From assembly GCF_029846235.1 (NCBI RefSeq), contig NZ_JARVWP010000004.1:496001-560000 (forward strand): a stretch of DNA of 64,000 nucleotides, read 5' to 3'. Made by a program: the position numbers and the translations under genes. This document shows, piece by piece, positions 1 to 8,076 of the stretch. The DNA is from Bradyrhizobium sp. CER78 (lineage in GTDB: Bacteria > Pseudomonadota > Alphaproteobacteria > Rhizobiales > Xanthobacteraceae). The notes under the pieces were generated by a model, which was not told the origin of the DNA, made no database searches, and saw only the letters and a program-made list of their open reading frames with translations. Each line of letters starts with the position of its first letter. The stretch's first letter is position 1.

Positions 1-568
1 AGTCAGTCCAAAGTGCGAAGGATATCTTCTGCTGCTTAAATTCCTGGGCGGCATTGTCCTCCAGGGCCTCGATGAAGCTACGCCGAACCCTCGGCTTTCC
101 CCATACTTTCACTAATCGAGCTTCTCTGGCCTTGCGAAGATCCGTAGCGCTAATTCGCTTGGCAGCTTTGTACTGCCGATCGAACCAAGCCGCGATCTGA
201 ACAAGCTGACCAGCGTCAGTAACCATGAGGCCGGCCTCAATAAGACCACCGGCGCCTTCCTCTTCCTCTGGCAAACCGTTCGAGGAGATATTGGCCGAGC
301 TCACGATGGCTTGCCGCTCGGTCCAAATTACCTTGGCGTGCAAGAAATCATTCTGACGGGCTCGAGCACCAAATTTCCTGATGACATCGGGATCGGAAGC
401 TCCACCGCTTAAGCAGCAGATAAGCCTTACGCTGCGCTGCTGAGGTCTGAGCCGAGTGAGCTTGAGGGCATCCTTTCCCCAATATGCGACCGCGAGATTT
501 ATTCGACCCTTAGTGCTACAAATTTTCTGGATTTCGCGAGTTAGAGCTCTTCCGTGCAAAAACTTCAT
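1..568 (-). CDS. Phospholipase D-like domain protein, partial (C-terminus off the left edge)
   Basis: The reading frame opens at an ATG (566-568) and runs off the left edge, so 189 codons are visible and the C-terminus is missing. An AAGGTG stretch about 11 nt upstream can serve as ribosome binding site. Residues 24-35 (NLAVAYWGKDAL) match the N-terminal strand typical of small PLD-like proteins. Residues 77-99 carry one HKD-type motif: H77-A-K79, E84 where Asp is usual, then SSAN (90-93) and NGL. PLD-superfamily enzymes are phosphodiesterases; small bacterial members are often nucleases or nuclease-like and need two HKD motifs, from two domains or a dimer. Only one is visible here. The gene faces the STAS/ATPase fusion at 755 across 186 nt. 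Family call is fairly firm; substrate is unknown and a defence role is inference. Confidence 0.75.
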   Translation of the reverse strand, partial: MKFLHGRALTREIQKICSTKGRINLAVAYWGKDALKLTRLRPQQRSVRLICCLSGGASDPDVIRKFGARARQNDFLHAKVIWTERQAIVSSANISSNGLPEEEEGAGGLIEAGLMVTDAGQLVQIAAWFDRQYKAAKRISATDLRKAREARLVKVWGKPRVRRSFIEALEDNAAQEFKQQKISFALWTD

Positions 569-754
569 GGCTTTGGTTCACCTTGGAAATTGGCAGCAAG
601 ACAACCCGCCACAACCGCCAAATCGGTTGGTCGACCAGGCATTGTGCAGCGCAGCAAACGTCATTATTGCCCACCACTTCAATTTCGACCAAGGGTAGCA
701 TGGTCACTGATTCTCGCACTTTCATTTTGGGAATTTTGGTCATAAGGGTAAGAG

Positions 755-2023
755 ATGCCACCTACCTCGAAGTCGTCAGACCGTAGCTGCGAGCTGTCGA
801 CATTCGGACCGCGCATCGAGATAAACGGACATTACGACATCACTCAGTTCCGCCGGTTGGTGGGAGCGATCCGCGAACTAGCCGTTGATCGCGGATATAT
901 GGATATAATTCTAGACTTCTCAAACTGCACCTTCACGCACGCGCCACCGATGTTAGCGTTGGCGGCCGCTACCGAATACTATCGAGATAATAAGATCGAC
1001 TTTGAACTCCGGTTACCGACAGACGATAATCTCGGCAGACTTTTTCGTAATTCGAATTGGGCTCATATCATAGAACCGGACAAGTACGCTCACTCTGAGT
1101 TTACGAGTCCGATCCACTTACCGGCGCTGCGATACCGCACTTCGGACGAACAACATCGGATCGTAGACGACATCCTGAACAAGATACTCGCAAGCATAAC
1201 CGATTTTAATCGCTCTCATTTCAAGGCGATCGAGTGGTCCATCAATGAAATAACCGACAATGTATTGGTTCATTCTGAATCGCAGCGGGGAGGCTTGATC
1301 CAACTCACCTCACTTAGAAGTAAGAAGCGAGTTGAGTTTGTGGTCTGCGACAGCGGCATTCCAAAGTCTTTGAAATCGTCCGGCCTCAGGATCGGTTCTG
1401 ACGTAGACGCTCTAGCAAAGGCGATCGAGCAAGGCGTTACGAGAGACAAGTCAATCGGTCAGGGCAATGGGCTCTATGGAAGCTATCAGATTGCCGTACG
1501 GAGCGGCGCAAACTTCAGCCTCCACTCCGGGAATGCTACACTCTACTACGCTCCGAAAACCGGTATGCACACGCGAAAAGAGCCCGTCTACTTGCCGGGG
1601 GCAGTTGTTGTTTGCGCCATCGACTATACTCAACCGCTGCTTCTCGAAGAGGCTCTCAACATACGGTCACGCGGCCATACGCCGGTAGACATGATTGAAC
1701 TAAAGTACGAGTCAACAGCAGATGGAAATATCCTGTTTGTGTTGAGGAATGAAAGCGCTTCATTTGGCTCGCGGCCGGCCGGAACTCCGGTTAGGAATAA
1801 GCTCAAAAATCTGATCAGCTTCCTCGAAGGAAACAAAGTTGTCGTTGACTTCGCGGACATTCACCTCGTATCGAGTAGTTTCGCCGATGAGGTCTTCGGA
1901 AAGCTTTTTTTGGAGCTTGGGCCTGTCGAGTTCTCCACTAAGCTCGAGCTCAAGAGCATTGACCCAACGGTCAAGCTCCTAATCGAAAAGGCGATCGTCC
2001 AACGCATAGCCGCCGGAAAGTAA
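755..2023 (+). CDS. STAS-like / GHKL ATPase / DUF4325 fusion protein
   Basis: 422 residues with three recognisable parts. Residues 20-110 look STAS-like (strand DIILDFSNCTF at 50-60). Residues about 125-265 are a GHKL (HATPase_c) domain: N-box INEITDNVLVHS (163-174, Asn169), G1 box DSGIP (199-203), G2 box GQGNGLYG (235-242). Residues about 340-410 match the STAS-like DUF4325 family, with the typical VSSSFADEVFGKL (372-384). In SpoIIAB/SpoIIAA partner switching a GHKL kinase phosphorylates a Ser of a STAS protein; here the two folds are fused, and Ser373-375 would be the analogous site (inference). The ATG at 755 follows AAGGGTAAGAG. The gene is AT-richer than most genes here and uses ATA, CTA and AGG codons, suggesting transfer. 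It is divergent from the PLD-like gene. Domains are confident; role unknown. Confidence 0.8.
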   Translation: MPPTSKSSDRSCELSTFGPRIEINGHYDITQFRRLVGAIRELAVDRGYMDIILDFSNCTFTHAPPMLALAAATEYYRDNKIDFELRLPTDDNLGRLFRNSNWAHIIEPDKYAHSEFTSPIHLPALRYRTSDEQHRIVDDILNKILASITDFNRSHFKAIEWSINEITDNVLVHSESQRGGLIQLTSLRSKKRVEFVVCDSGIPKSLKSSGLRIGSDVDALAKAIEQGVTRDKSIGQGNGLYGSYQIAVRSGANFSLHSGNATLYYAPKTGMHTRKEPVYLPGAVVVCAIDYTQPLLLEEALNIRSRGHTPVDMIELKYESTADGNILFVLRNESASFGSRPAGTPVRNKLKNLISFLEGNKVVVDFADIHLVSSSFADEVFGKLFLELGPVEFSTKLELKSIDPTVKLLIEKAIVQRIAAGK

Positions 2024-2137
2024 TCCAGCTTCCATGCCGTCGATTATTGCCTGTCGCCACAAGCCGCTTGCTCACACACCAGCCGGACGTAGGGCCGGAG
2101 TTAGCGTGCCTCATCAGCGCTCCCTATCGTGACAGTC

Positions 2138-2221
2138 GGGTGCGTTACACCACCAAAGCCGTAACCCGCCACTGAATCATGCCGGACGAAGGTGGAGGGT
2201 TACGCTTGCGCTAACCCACCC
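2138..2221. repeat. Palindromic intergenic repeat (GTAACCC/GGGTTAC family)
   Basis: The gap holds nested inverted repeats: GTAACCCGCCAC (2161-2172) against GGTGGAGGGTTAC (2190-2202), and GGGTTA (2197-2202) against TAACCC (2212-2217). Related sequence occurs at 28796-28916. This type of GGTGGGTTA / TAACCCACC element is, from memory, abundant between Bradyrhizobium genes. It also marks the return to high-GC sequence after the AT-richer 1-2030 segment. Confidence 0.55.
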
Positions 2222-2231
2222 AACGACGTTT

Positions 2232-3764
2232 CTATAACGGCAGATTGTCGTGCTTCTTCGCCGGGATCTCGACCTTCTTATCCCTCAGCATCGCCAGCGC
2301 CCGCGCGATCCGCCGCCTGGTCGAATGCGGCATGATGACGTCGTCGATGTAGCCGCGTTCGGCGGCGATGAAGGGGGACAGGAAGCGGTCTTCGTATTCC
2401 TTGGTGCGGGCGGCGATCTTGTCGGGGTCGCCGATGTCGGAGCGGAAGATGATCTCCACCGCGCCCTTGGCGCCCATTACGGCGATCTGGGCGGTCGGCC
2501 AGGCGTAGTTCATGTCGGCGCCGATTTCCTTCGACGCCATGACGTCGAAGGCGCCGCCATAGGCCTTTCGGGTGATGATGGTGACGAGCGGCACCGTGCA
2601 CTGCGAATAGGCGAACAGCAGTTTCGCGCCGTGCTTGATCAGGCCGCCATATTCCTGCGCGGTGCCCGGCAGGAAGCCCGGCACGTCGACGAAGGTGACG
2701 ATCGGGATGTTGAAGGCATCGCAGAAGCGGACAAAGCGCGCGGCCTTGCGTGACGCGTCGCTGTCGAGCACGCCCGCCAGCACCATCGGCTGGTTGGCGA
2801 CGAAGCCGACAGTGCGGCCGGCGATGCGGCCGAAGCCGGTGACGATGTTCCTGGCGAAGGTCTCGGAGATCTCGAAGAAGTCGCCCTCGTCGACGACCTT
2901 CAGGATCAGCTCCTTCATGTCGTAGGGCTTGTTCGGATTGTCGGGGATCAGCGTGTCGAGCGACATGTCGACCCGGCCGATATCGTCGAAGCTGGGCCAT
3001 TCCGGCACGCCGTCGGTGTTGTTCGACGGCAGGAAGTCGATCAGCCGGCGCATCTGCAACAACGCATCGACGTCGTTCTCGAACGCGCCGTCGGCGATCG
3101 AGGAGCGCGTCGCGTGCACCGAGGCGCCGCCGAGCTCCTCCGCGGTTACGACCTCGTTGGTGACGGTCTTCACCACGTCGGGGCCGGTGACAAACATGTA
3201 GCTGGTGTTCTTCACCATGAAGATGAAGTCGGTCATCGCCGGCGAATAGACGTCGCCGCCGGCGCAGGGGCCCATGATGACGGAGATCTGCGGGATCACG
3301 CCCGAGGCCTGCACGTTGCGGCGGAACACATAGGAATAGCCCGCGAGCGCGGCGACGCCCTCCTGGATGCGCGCGCCGCCGGCGTCATAGAGGCCGATGA
3401 TCGGCGCCCTCGCCTTCATCGCCATGTCCTGAATTTTTGTGATCTTCAGCGCATGGGTTTCCGACAGCGAGCCGCCGAACACCGTGAAGTCCTTGGCAAA
3501 GACAAACGTCTTGCGGCCGTTGACCGTGCCCCAGCCGGTGACGACGCCGTCGCCGGGGATCTTGCTCTTCTCCATGCCGAACTCGATCGAGCGGTGCTCG
3601 ACGAACATGTCGAATTCCTCGAACGAGCCCTTGTCCAGCAGGAGCTCGATCCGCTCGCGGGCGGTGAGCTTGCCGCGGGCGTGCTGCGCCTCGATGCGCT
3701 TTTCGCCGCCGCCCAGCCTGGCCCCGGCGCGCCGCTCTTCAAGGGTATCGAGGATATCTTTCAT
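2232..3764 (-). CDS. pccB: Propionyl-CoA carboxylase beta subunit (carboxyltransferase)
   Basis: 510 residues, the usual length for the family. The beta subunit transfers CO2 from carboxybiotin to propionyl-CoA, giving methylmalonyl-CoA, in breakdown of odd-chain fatty acids, branched amino acids and propionate. Both crotonase-like halves are present: the N-terminal half has [10 protein letters not shown] and [12 protein letters not shown], the C-terminal half has [16 protein letters not shown] and [12 protein letters not shown]. PccB and the methylcrotonyl or acetyl-CoA homologues share these motifs; overall similarity fits PccB best. The ATG follows GGGCGGAAAC. The biotin-carrying alpha subunit is not in this window, and the gene is isolated on its strand. 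Confidence 0.93.
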   Translation of the reverse strand: MKDILDTLEERRAGARLGGGEKRIEAQHARGKLTARERIELLLDKGSFEEFDMFVEHRSIEFGMEKSKIPGDGVVTGWGTVNGRKTFVFAKDFTVFGGSLSETHALKITKIQDMAMKARAPIIGLYDAGGARIQEGVAALAGYSYVFRRNVQASGVIPQISVIMGPCAGGDVYSPAMTDFIFMVKNTSYMFVTGPDVVKTVTNEVVTAEELGGASVHATRSSIADGAFENDVDALLQMRRLIDFLPSNNTDGVPEWPSFDDIGRVDMSLDTLIPDNPNKPYDMKELILKVVDEGDFFEISETFARNIVTGFGRIAGRTVGFVANQPMVLAGVLDSDASRKAARFVRFCDAFNIPIVTFVDVPGFLPGTAQEYGGLIKHGAKLLFAYSQCTVPLVTIITRKAYGGAFDVMASKEIGADMNYAWPTAQIAVMGAKGAVEIIFRSDIGDPDKIAARTKEYEDRFLSPFIAAERGYIDDVIMPHSTRRRIARALAMLRDKKVEIPAKKHDNLPL

Positions 3765-3923
3765 TTGTTTCCGCCCGTGTTAGCTACAGTCCGCGTCCCG
3801 GTGCGAGCCGGGTCCGCTTCGTTCGGAATGGCTTTAGCACGGCCATTTCGGAACCGGAAAGGCGCTTGTGGGCGGTATTGAGCGCCAAAACGGTAGGATT
3901 TTCCGATATCTGGGGAGACTGCA

Positions 3924-4334
3924 ATGACCGACATGACGACTGAAGCGACTGGCGCCGCGACCGGCGGGGTGCGCACCCTGCTCCGGCTGGAGGGGCTGGT
4001 GCTGTTCGTCGGGATGACCGTGCTCTACTACAAGTGGGAGGGTTCCTGGCTGGTCTATGTCCTGCTGTTCCTGGTGCCGGACTTGAGCTTTGCCGCTTAC
4101 CTGATCAGCCCGCGGGTCGGCGCGATCGCCTACAACGCCGCCCACACGTATCTCGCGCCGGTGGCGCTGATGACGCTCGGTTTTGCCGGCGAAGGACCCT
4201 TGGTGCTCTCGATCGCGATGATCTGGCTCGCCCATATCGGGATCGACCGCGCGCTCGGCTATGGGCTGAAATATTCGAGAGGGTTCGGCTACACCCATCT
4301 CGGGCGGATCGGGAAAGCGCAGGAGCCGGCCTAG
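3924..4334 (+). CDS. DUF4260 family small membrane protein
   Basis: 136 residues with about four hydrophobic segments (around 24-40, 44-62, 70-90 and 95-112). The conserved core GLVLFVGMTVLYY, LVPDLSFAAYL, NAAHTYLAPV and HIGIDRALGYGLKY matches DUF4260 membrane proteins, whose function is not known. It ends in a short cytoplasmic tail. The ATG follows a good GGGGAG ribosome binding site (tctggggagactgca). It is divergent from pccB with 159 nt between the two starts, which must hold both promoters. No functional link to pccB is evident. Confidence 0.8.
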   Translation: MTDMTTEATGAATGGVRTLLRLEGLVLFVGMTVLYYKWEGSWLVYVLLFLVPDLSFAAYLISPRVGAIAYNAAHTYLAPVALMTLGFAGEGPLVLSIAMIWLAHIGIDRALGYGLKYSRGFGYTHLGRIGKAQEPA

Positions 4335-4452
4335 GGCTCGCTTTCTCGTCCTGGTGCCGGCAATTGCGGATTTCACAAACCCGGGTGTGGATTGCTTGAA
4401 AAAAGGCCGGACGTCGGAGCCGGACTCGGGCAGCGTGGGCATCGAAGGGAAC

Positions 4453-4938
4453 CTACCGATGCCTACGCACCATCCTCTCCATAAGGTTCACGCTAGTTCC
4501 GCTACCGCTCGGATATTGCCTGAGACGCCGAACAAGGCGCAGCTGATGCTTTGCTCGTGAACGGAGATTTCCTTTCGGTCGAGCTTTCTCGGCTCGAATT
4601 GAAGCGATTAGTTGCGAGCGCTGAGCGCGCAATGAGCGAAGTTCCGCCGCTATCTCGACGCGCGTCAGGCGGGAGCCGTCCGGCCATTTCCCGGAGCAAA
4701 TGATGCAAGGGCAAGTGCGATCCATACCCTAGGAACGAAGGGTAGTCCCATTACTTGTCCCTCCCACAAGGATTCCCGCGTCGAGCTCGGCCCGCATGTC
4801 GGCGGCAACCCGGCCACCGCGCTTGAGGCCCGCAAGGCGGTGAGCGATTTCCCGCAAGCGCTGTTCAAGCTGGGCTGACTGACACCAATGCTTTGTACTA
4901 CCGTCATTGCGAGGAGCGATAGCGACGAAGCAATCCAT
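4453..4938 (-). pseudogene. Possible decayed small coding frame
   Basis: One minus-strand frame stays open from about 4938 to 4453 except for a TAG at 4729-4731. The conceptual product on both sides of the stop is Arg/Leu/Glu-rich and could form helices: LEQRLREIAHRLAGLKR upstream, VEIAAELRSLRAQRSQL downstream, plus a Cys-containing CPCIICSGKWPDG. This could be a degenerate small regulator or just an open frame in GC-rich DNA. I do not recognise it; its 5' part runs into the palindromic repeat. Confidence 0.2.
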
Positions 4939-4986
4939 TTCTCCGCGTGCGGAGCGATGGATTGCTTCGCTTCGCTCGCAATGACG
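4902..4986. repeat. Palindromic repeat CGTCATTGCGAGGAGCG type
   Basis: The left arm from CGTCATTGCGAGGAGCG through AGCAATCCAT (4902-4938) pairs with ATGGATTGCTTCGC through CGCAATGACG (4957-4986), leaving a short central loop. Such long imperfect hairpins recur between genes of Bradyrhizobium and relatives (recalled, not searched). No terminator-like T run follows. Confidence 0.75.
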
Positions 4987-5028
4987 TGGCTGGGATCGCG
5001 TGCCGCCTCCATCACCTCTGAGGAGTAG

Positions 5029-5892
5029 TCAAGCAAAACGCCGCGCGAACACCACGCAGACGACGATGAGCATGGTCGCTGCGATCATCGACCAGGCGAC
5101 CGGCTCGCGCAGCAGCAGCCCGGCCAGCGCGAGGCCGAAGAACGGCTGCAACAGCTGCAACTGGCCGACGCTGGCGATGCCGCCGAGTGCAAGGCCGCGA
5201 TACCAGAACACGAAGCCGACCAGCATGCTGAAGATCGAGACATAGGCGAGCCCGAGCCAGGCCGGCGCGCCGATGCCCTGCCAGCTCGGCGGCAGCGTCA
5301 TGATCGTCATCAGCAGCACCACCGGCGCCGAGAACACCAGCGCCCAGGAGATCACCTGCCAGCCGCCGAGCCGCCGCGACAGCGCCGCGCCCTCGGCATA
5401 GCCGAGGCCGCAGACGATGATGGCGGCAACCATCAGCAAGTCGCCGGTCAGCGACGCCGATCCGTCGCTCGACAGGGCGAAGGCTCCGACCGTCGCGCTG
5501 CCGACGCAGGAGAACAGCCAGAACAGCGGCTTCGGCCGCTCGCCGCCGCGCAGCACGCCGAAGATTGCGGTCGACAGCGGCAACAGCCCGACGAACACGA
5601 TCGAATGCGCCGAGGTGATGTGCTGGAGCGCCAGCGCGGTCAACAGCGGGAAGCCGATCACGACGCCGAGCGAGACGATGGTCAGCGACACCAGGTCGCG
5701 CCGCTGCGGCCAGGGCTGCCGCAGCACCGCGAGCAGCATGGCGCCGAGCAGTGCCGCGATCGCGGCGCGCGCCGAGGTCAGGAACAGCGGCGAGAAGCCG
5801 GCCACCGCGACGCGGGTCGCCGGCAGCGAGCCGCTGAAGATAATCACGCCGAGCAGTCCGCTGCCCCAGCCGTCGATCGAAGCCTTGTCCAT
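5029..5892 (-). CDS. EamA (DMT superfamily) inner-membrane transporter
   Basis: 287 residues made of two EamA repeats (about 10-135 and 148-283), each with roughly five hydrophobic segments, giving the ten-helix drug/metabolite transporter topology. Family members export or import small metabolites such as amino acids; substrate cannot be read from sequence. The first repeat has the usual SGSLPATRVAVAGFSPLFLTSAR entry; the second ends with LREPVAWSMIAATMLIV and a basic tail. It is transcribed divergently from the MocR-type regulator starting at 5998, with 105 nt between them. MocR regulators commonly control an adjacent divergent transporter, so this pair is probably one regulatory unit. Confidence 0.88.
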   Translation of the reverse strand: MDKASIDGWGSGLLGVIIFSGSLPATRVAVAGFSPLFLTSARAAIAALLGAMLLAVLRQPWPQRRDLVSLTIVSLGVVIGFPLLTALALQHITSAHSIVFVGLLPLSTAIFGVLRGGERPKPLFWLFSCVGSATVGAFALSSDGSASLTGDLLMVAAIIVCGLGYAEGAALSRRLGGWQVISWALVFSAPVVLLMTIMTLPPSWQGIGAPAWLGLAYVSIFSMLVGFVFWYRGLALGGIASVGQLQLLQPFFGLALAGLLLREPVAWSMIAATMLIVVCVVFARRFA

Positions 5893-5956
5893 CGCACCTC
5901 ACCTTCCGAACGCGGAACATAGCGATCGGAGGCTCGCCAAGGCAGCTACAGATCAG

Positions 5957-5980
5957 TACAATACGGCCAAACTGTATGGG
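5957..5980. promoter_or_regulatory. Candidate MocR operator between transporter and regulator
   Basis: The intergenic region has the inverted half-sites ATAC (5961-5964) and GTAT (5974-5977) separated by 9 nt, with an extra TAC just upstream (5957-5959). MocR/GntR proteins often bind paired short half-sites in the region shared with their divergent target. The assignment rests only on symmetry and position. Confidence 0.3.
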
Positions 5981-5997
5981 CAAAGGTAGGCATACAC

Positions 5998-7401
5998 TTG
6001 CAACAGCAATCCGATCCGCCGAAGGCGACGCGGACCACCGACGTGATGAATGCAATCCGCACCAAGATCGCGAGCCGCGCGCTGGTCGCCGACGACCGCC
6101 TCCCCTCGATCCGCGGCCTTGCCGCCAGCATGGGCGTGTCGCCCTCCACCGTCGTCGAAGCCTATGACCGGCTGGTGGCCGAGGGCCTGATCCGCCCCCG
6201 GCCCGGCTCCGGCTTCTACGTTTCTTCCGCGGCGCTGCCGCCGCTGGCGCTGACAAAGGACCAGCCGCAGCGCGACCGCGCCGTCGATCCGTTCTGGGTG
6301 TCGCGGCAATCGCTCGATGCCGAAACGGGCGCGCTGAAGCCGGGCTGCGGCTGGCTGCCGGCCGAGTGGATGCCGGCCGAAGCGCTGCGGCGCGCGTTGC
6401 GCGGCCTGGCGCGGGCCGACGATGCCGTGCTCGCGGACTATGGCGCGACGCGCGGCTCGCTCGTGCTGCGCCGGATCCTGATGGCGCGGTTTGCCGACGA
6501 GGGATTGGAGGTGCCGCCGGAGCAACTGCTGCTCACCGCGTCCGGCACCCAGGCGATCGACCTGATCTGCCGCTTCCTGCTGCGGCCGGGCGACACCGTG
6601 CTGGTCGACGATCCCTGCTACTTCAATTTCCGCGCCCTGCTGCGCGCGCATCAGGTTCGCATCGTCAGCGTACCCTACACCGCGTCGGGTCCCGACGTCG
6701 CAGGCTTCGAGGCGGTGCTCGCCGCCGAGCGGCCGCGGCTCTATGTCACCAATTCGGCGCTGCATAATCCGACTGGTGCGACGCTGTCGCCGCAAACCGC
6801 GCACCGCGTGCTCAATGCCGCCGCGGCCCACGATCTCACCATCGTCGAGGACGACATCTTCGCGGATTTCGAACCCGAGCCGTCGGCCCGGCTGGCGGCG
6901 CTCGACGGGCTCAACCGCGTGATCCGGATCGGCAGCTTCTCCAAGACGCTGTCGGCATCGGTGCGTTGCGGCTTCATCGCCGCGCGGGCCGACTGGATCG
7001 AGGATCTCGTCGATCTCCAGGTCGCGACCGGCTTCGGCGGTCCCAGCGCGGTCGCAACCGAGATCATCGCGAGCGTGCTATCGAGCGGCTTCTATCGCAA
7101 GCATGTCGAGGAGCTGCGTCGGCGGCTTGCCCGCGCCCGCCGCGACGTCGGCGAGAAATTGCAGCGCATCGGCATCGAGCCCTGGCTGATGCCGCGCGGC
7201 GGCTTCTATCTGTGGTGCCATCTGCCCGACGGCCGCGACTCCGCCAACGTCGCGCGCGCTGCGCTATCAGACAACATCGTGCTGGCGCCCGGCAATGTGT
7301 TCAGCGCCTCGCAGACCGCTGCGGCCTTCATGCGCTTCAACGTCGCGCAATGCCGCGATCCGAAGCTGATGCCGGCCTTGCAGCGGGCGATTGCGCTTTA
7401 G
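5998..7401 (+). CDS. MocR-type regulator (GntR HTH fused to PLP aminotransferase domain)
   Basis: 467 residues. Residues 12-76 are a GntR winged helix (LPSIRGLAASMGVSPSTVVEAYDRL, ending PRPGSGFYV). Residues about 110-465 are a fold-type I aminotransferase domain: NPTG (257-260), acidic EDD (284-286), and Lys316 in GSFSKT, which would bind PLP. In known MocR proteins the PLP domain senses a ligand rather than catalysing. The start is TTG, preceded by AAAGGTAGG about 10 nt away; an ATG at codon 17 is an alternative but would trim the first helix. It is divergent from the EamA transporter, its likely target. Confidence 0.9.
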   Translation: MQQQSDPPKATRTTDVMNAIRTKIASRALVADDRLPSIRGLAASMGVSPSTVVEAYDRLVAEGLIRPRPGSGFYVSSAALPPLALTKDQPQRDRAVDPFWVSRQSLDAETGALKPGCGWLPAEWMPAEALRRALRGLARADDAVLADYGATRGSLVLRRILMARFADEGLEVPPEQLLLTASGTQAIDLICRFLLRPGDTVLVDDPCYFNFRALLRAHQVRIVSVPYTASGPDVAGFEAVLAAERPRLYVTNSALHNPTGATLSPQTAHRVLNAAAAHDLTIVEDDIFADFEPEPSARLAALDGLNRVIRIGSFSKTLSASVRCGFIAARADWIEDLVDLQVATGFGGPSAVATEIIASVLSSGFYRKHVEELRRRLARARRDVGEKLQRIGIEPWLMPRGGFYLWCHLPDGRDSANVARAALSDNIVLAPGNVFSASQTAAAFMRFNVAQCRDPKLMPALQRAIAL

Positions 7402-7415
7402 CTCGCGCCGGCCGC

Positions 7416-7440
7416 GGAACCGCTTTTGCGATGCGGTTCC
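7416..7440. other. Short inverted repeat after the MocR gene
   Basis: GGAACCGC (7416-7423) and GCGGTTCC (7433-7440) form a perfect 8-bp stem with a 9-nt loop, 15 nt after the MocR stop. No T run follows, so it is at best a weak transcription end or mRNA stabiliser. Confidence 0.4.
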
Positions 7441-7501
7441 AGGGTAAGAACCTTCGGAACCTTGCCGCGTTAAGAGGCATCAACCGCTAGAGGAGGCCAA
7501 G

Positions 7502-7990
7502 ATGTCTCGATCAACACTCGCGAAGACCAGCCTCGTGCTGCTGTCGCTCGGCGTATTTGCATCGCCCTCGCAGGCCGCGCCTGCCTCGCCTTTGCTCGCC
7601 ATGGCGGGCTCATGGTCCGGCGGAGGCACGCTGACGACATCGGACGGCATGCAGGAGCAACTGCGCTGCCGCGCCAAATACGACGTCGACGGCACCGGCG
7701 CCGAACTTCGCCTGTCGCTCAAATGCGCCAGCGCGAGCTATAATTTCGATCTCACCAGTGACGTCGAATATCGCGGCGGCGCGATCTCCGGTGCATGGAC
7801 CGAGGCGAGCCGGAATGCGTCCGGAACGATCTCGGGGCGCGCGACCGGCGATCGCGTTGAAGCTGCCGCGCGCGGCAACAATTTCTCTGCCGACCTCTCG
7901 CTCACCACGCGTGGCGGCAAGCAATCCGTGTCGATCCGTCCGCAGCAGAGCAACGTGACGGCGGTTTCGCTGGCGCTCGCGCGGCACTAG
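7502..7990 (+). CDS. Secreted hypothetical protein, probably beta-rich
   Basis: 162 residues starting at ATG behind a strong AGAGGAGG site. Residues 1-25 are a Sec signal peptide (hydrophobic LVLLSLGVFA, cleavage after PSQA-A). The mature part opens with MAGSWSGGGTLTTSDG, then CRAKY and LSLKCAS, whose two Cys (about 57 and 80) could form a disulfide. Regular alternation of polar and apolar residues suggests a small periplasmic beta barrel or lipocalin-like fold. Several rhizobial hypothetical proteins share the opening WSGGG motif, but no function is known to me. It stands alone, convergent with the following gene. Confidence 0.75.
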   Translation: MSRSTLAKTSLVLLSLGVFASPSQAAPASPLLAMAGSWSGGGTLTTSDGMQEQLRCRAKYDVDGTGAELRLSLKCASASYNFDLTSDVEYRGGAISGAWTEASRNASGTISGRATGDRVEAAARGNNFSADLSLTTRGGKQSVSIRPQQSNVTAVSLALARH

Positions 7991-8014
7991 CGCGTGATGA
8001 GACCAGGTCGAGCG

Positions 8015-8076
8015 GCGACGGCACTGCGCTGCCTCGCCCCGCTCTTTACGGGCGAGGTGAAGCGCAGTGCGCGTCG
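8015..8076. terminator. Long hairpin between convergent genes, likely bidirectional terminator
   Basis: GCACTGCGCT (8021-8030) pairs perfectly with AGCGCAGTGC (8061-8070); inside, CCTCGCCC (8032-8039) pairs with GGGCGAGG (8050-8057); outside, GCGAC can pair with GTCGC. It fills the gap between two convergent genes and ends against the stop codon at 8077. There is no clean T run, so termination is inferred from position and stem strength. Confidence 0.5.

Larger units (their letters stand above)
4335..5028. other. Long non-coding stretch with a repeat and a possible decayed frame
   Basis: No convincing intact gene lies between the DUF4260 gene and the EamA transporter. The stretch holds the palindromic repeat at 4902-4986 and a minus-strand open frame at 4453-4938 interrupted by TAG at 4729-4731. 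No promoter, tRNA or terminator could be identified with confidence. Confidence 0.5.

Noticed and set aside
554..786. Small plus-strand frames in the PLD/STAS intergenic region
   Set aside because: They overlap the supported starts on both sides, lack ribosome binding sites and have no recognisable product.
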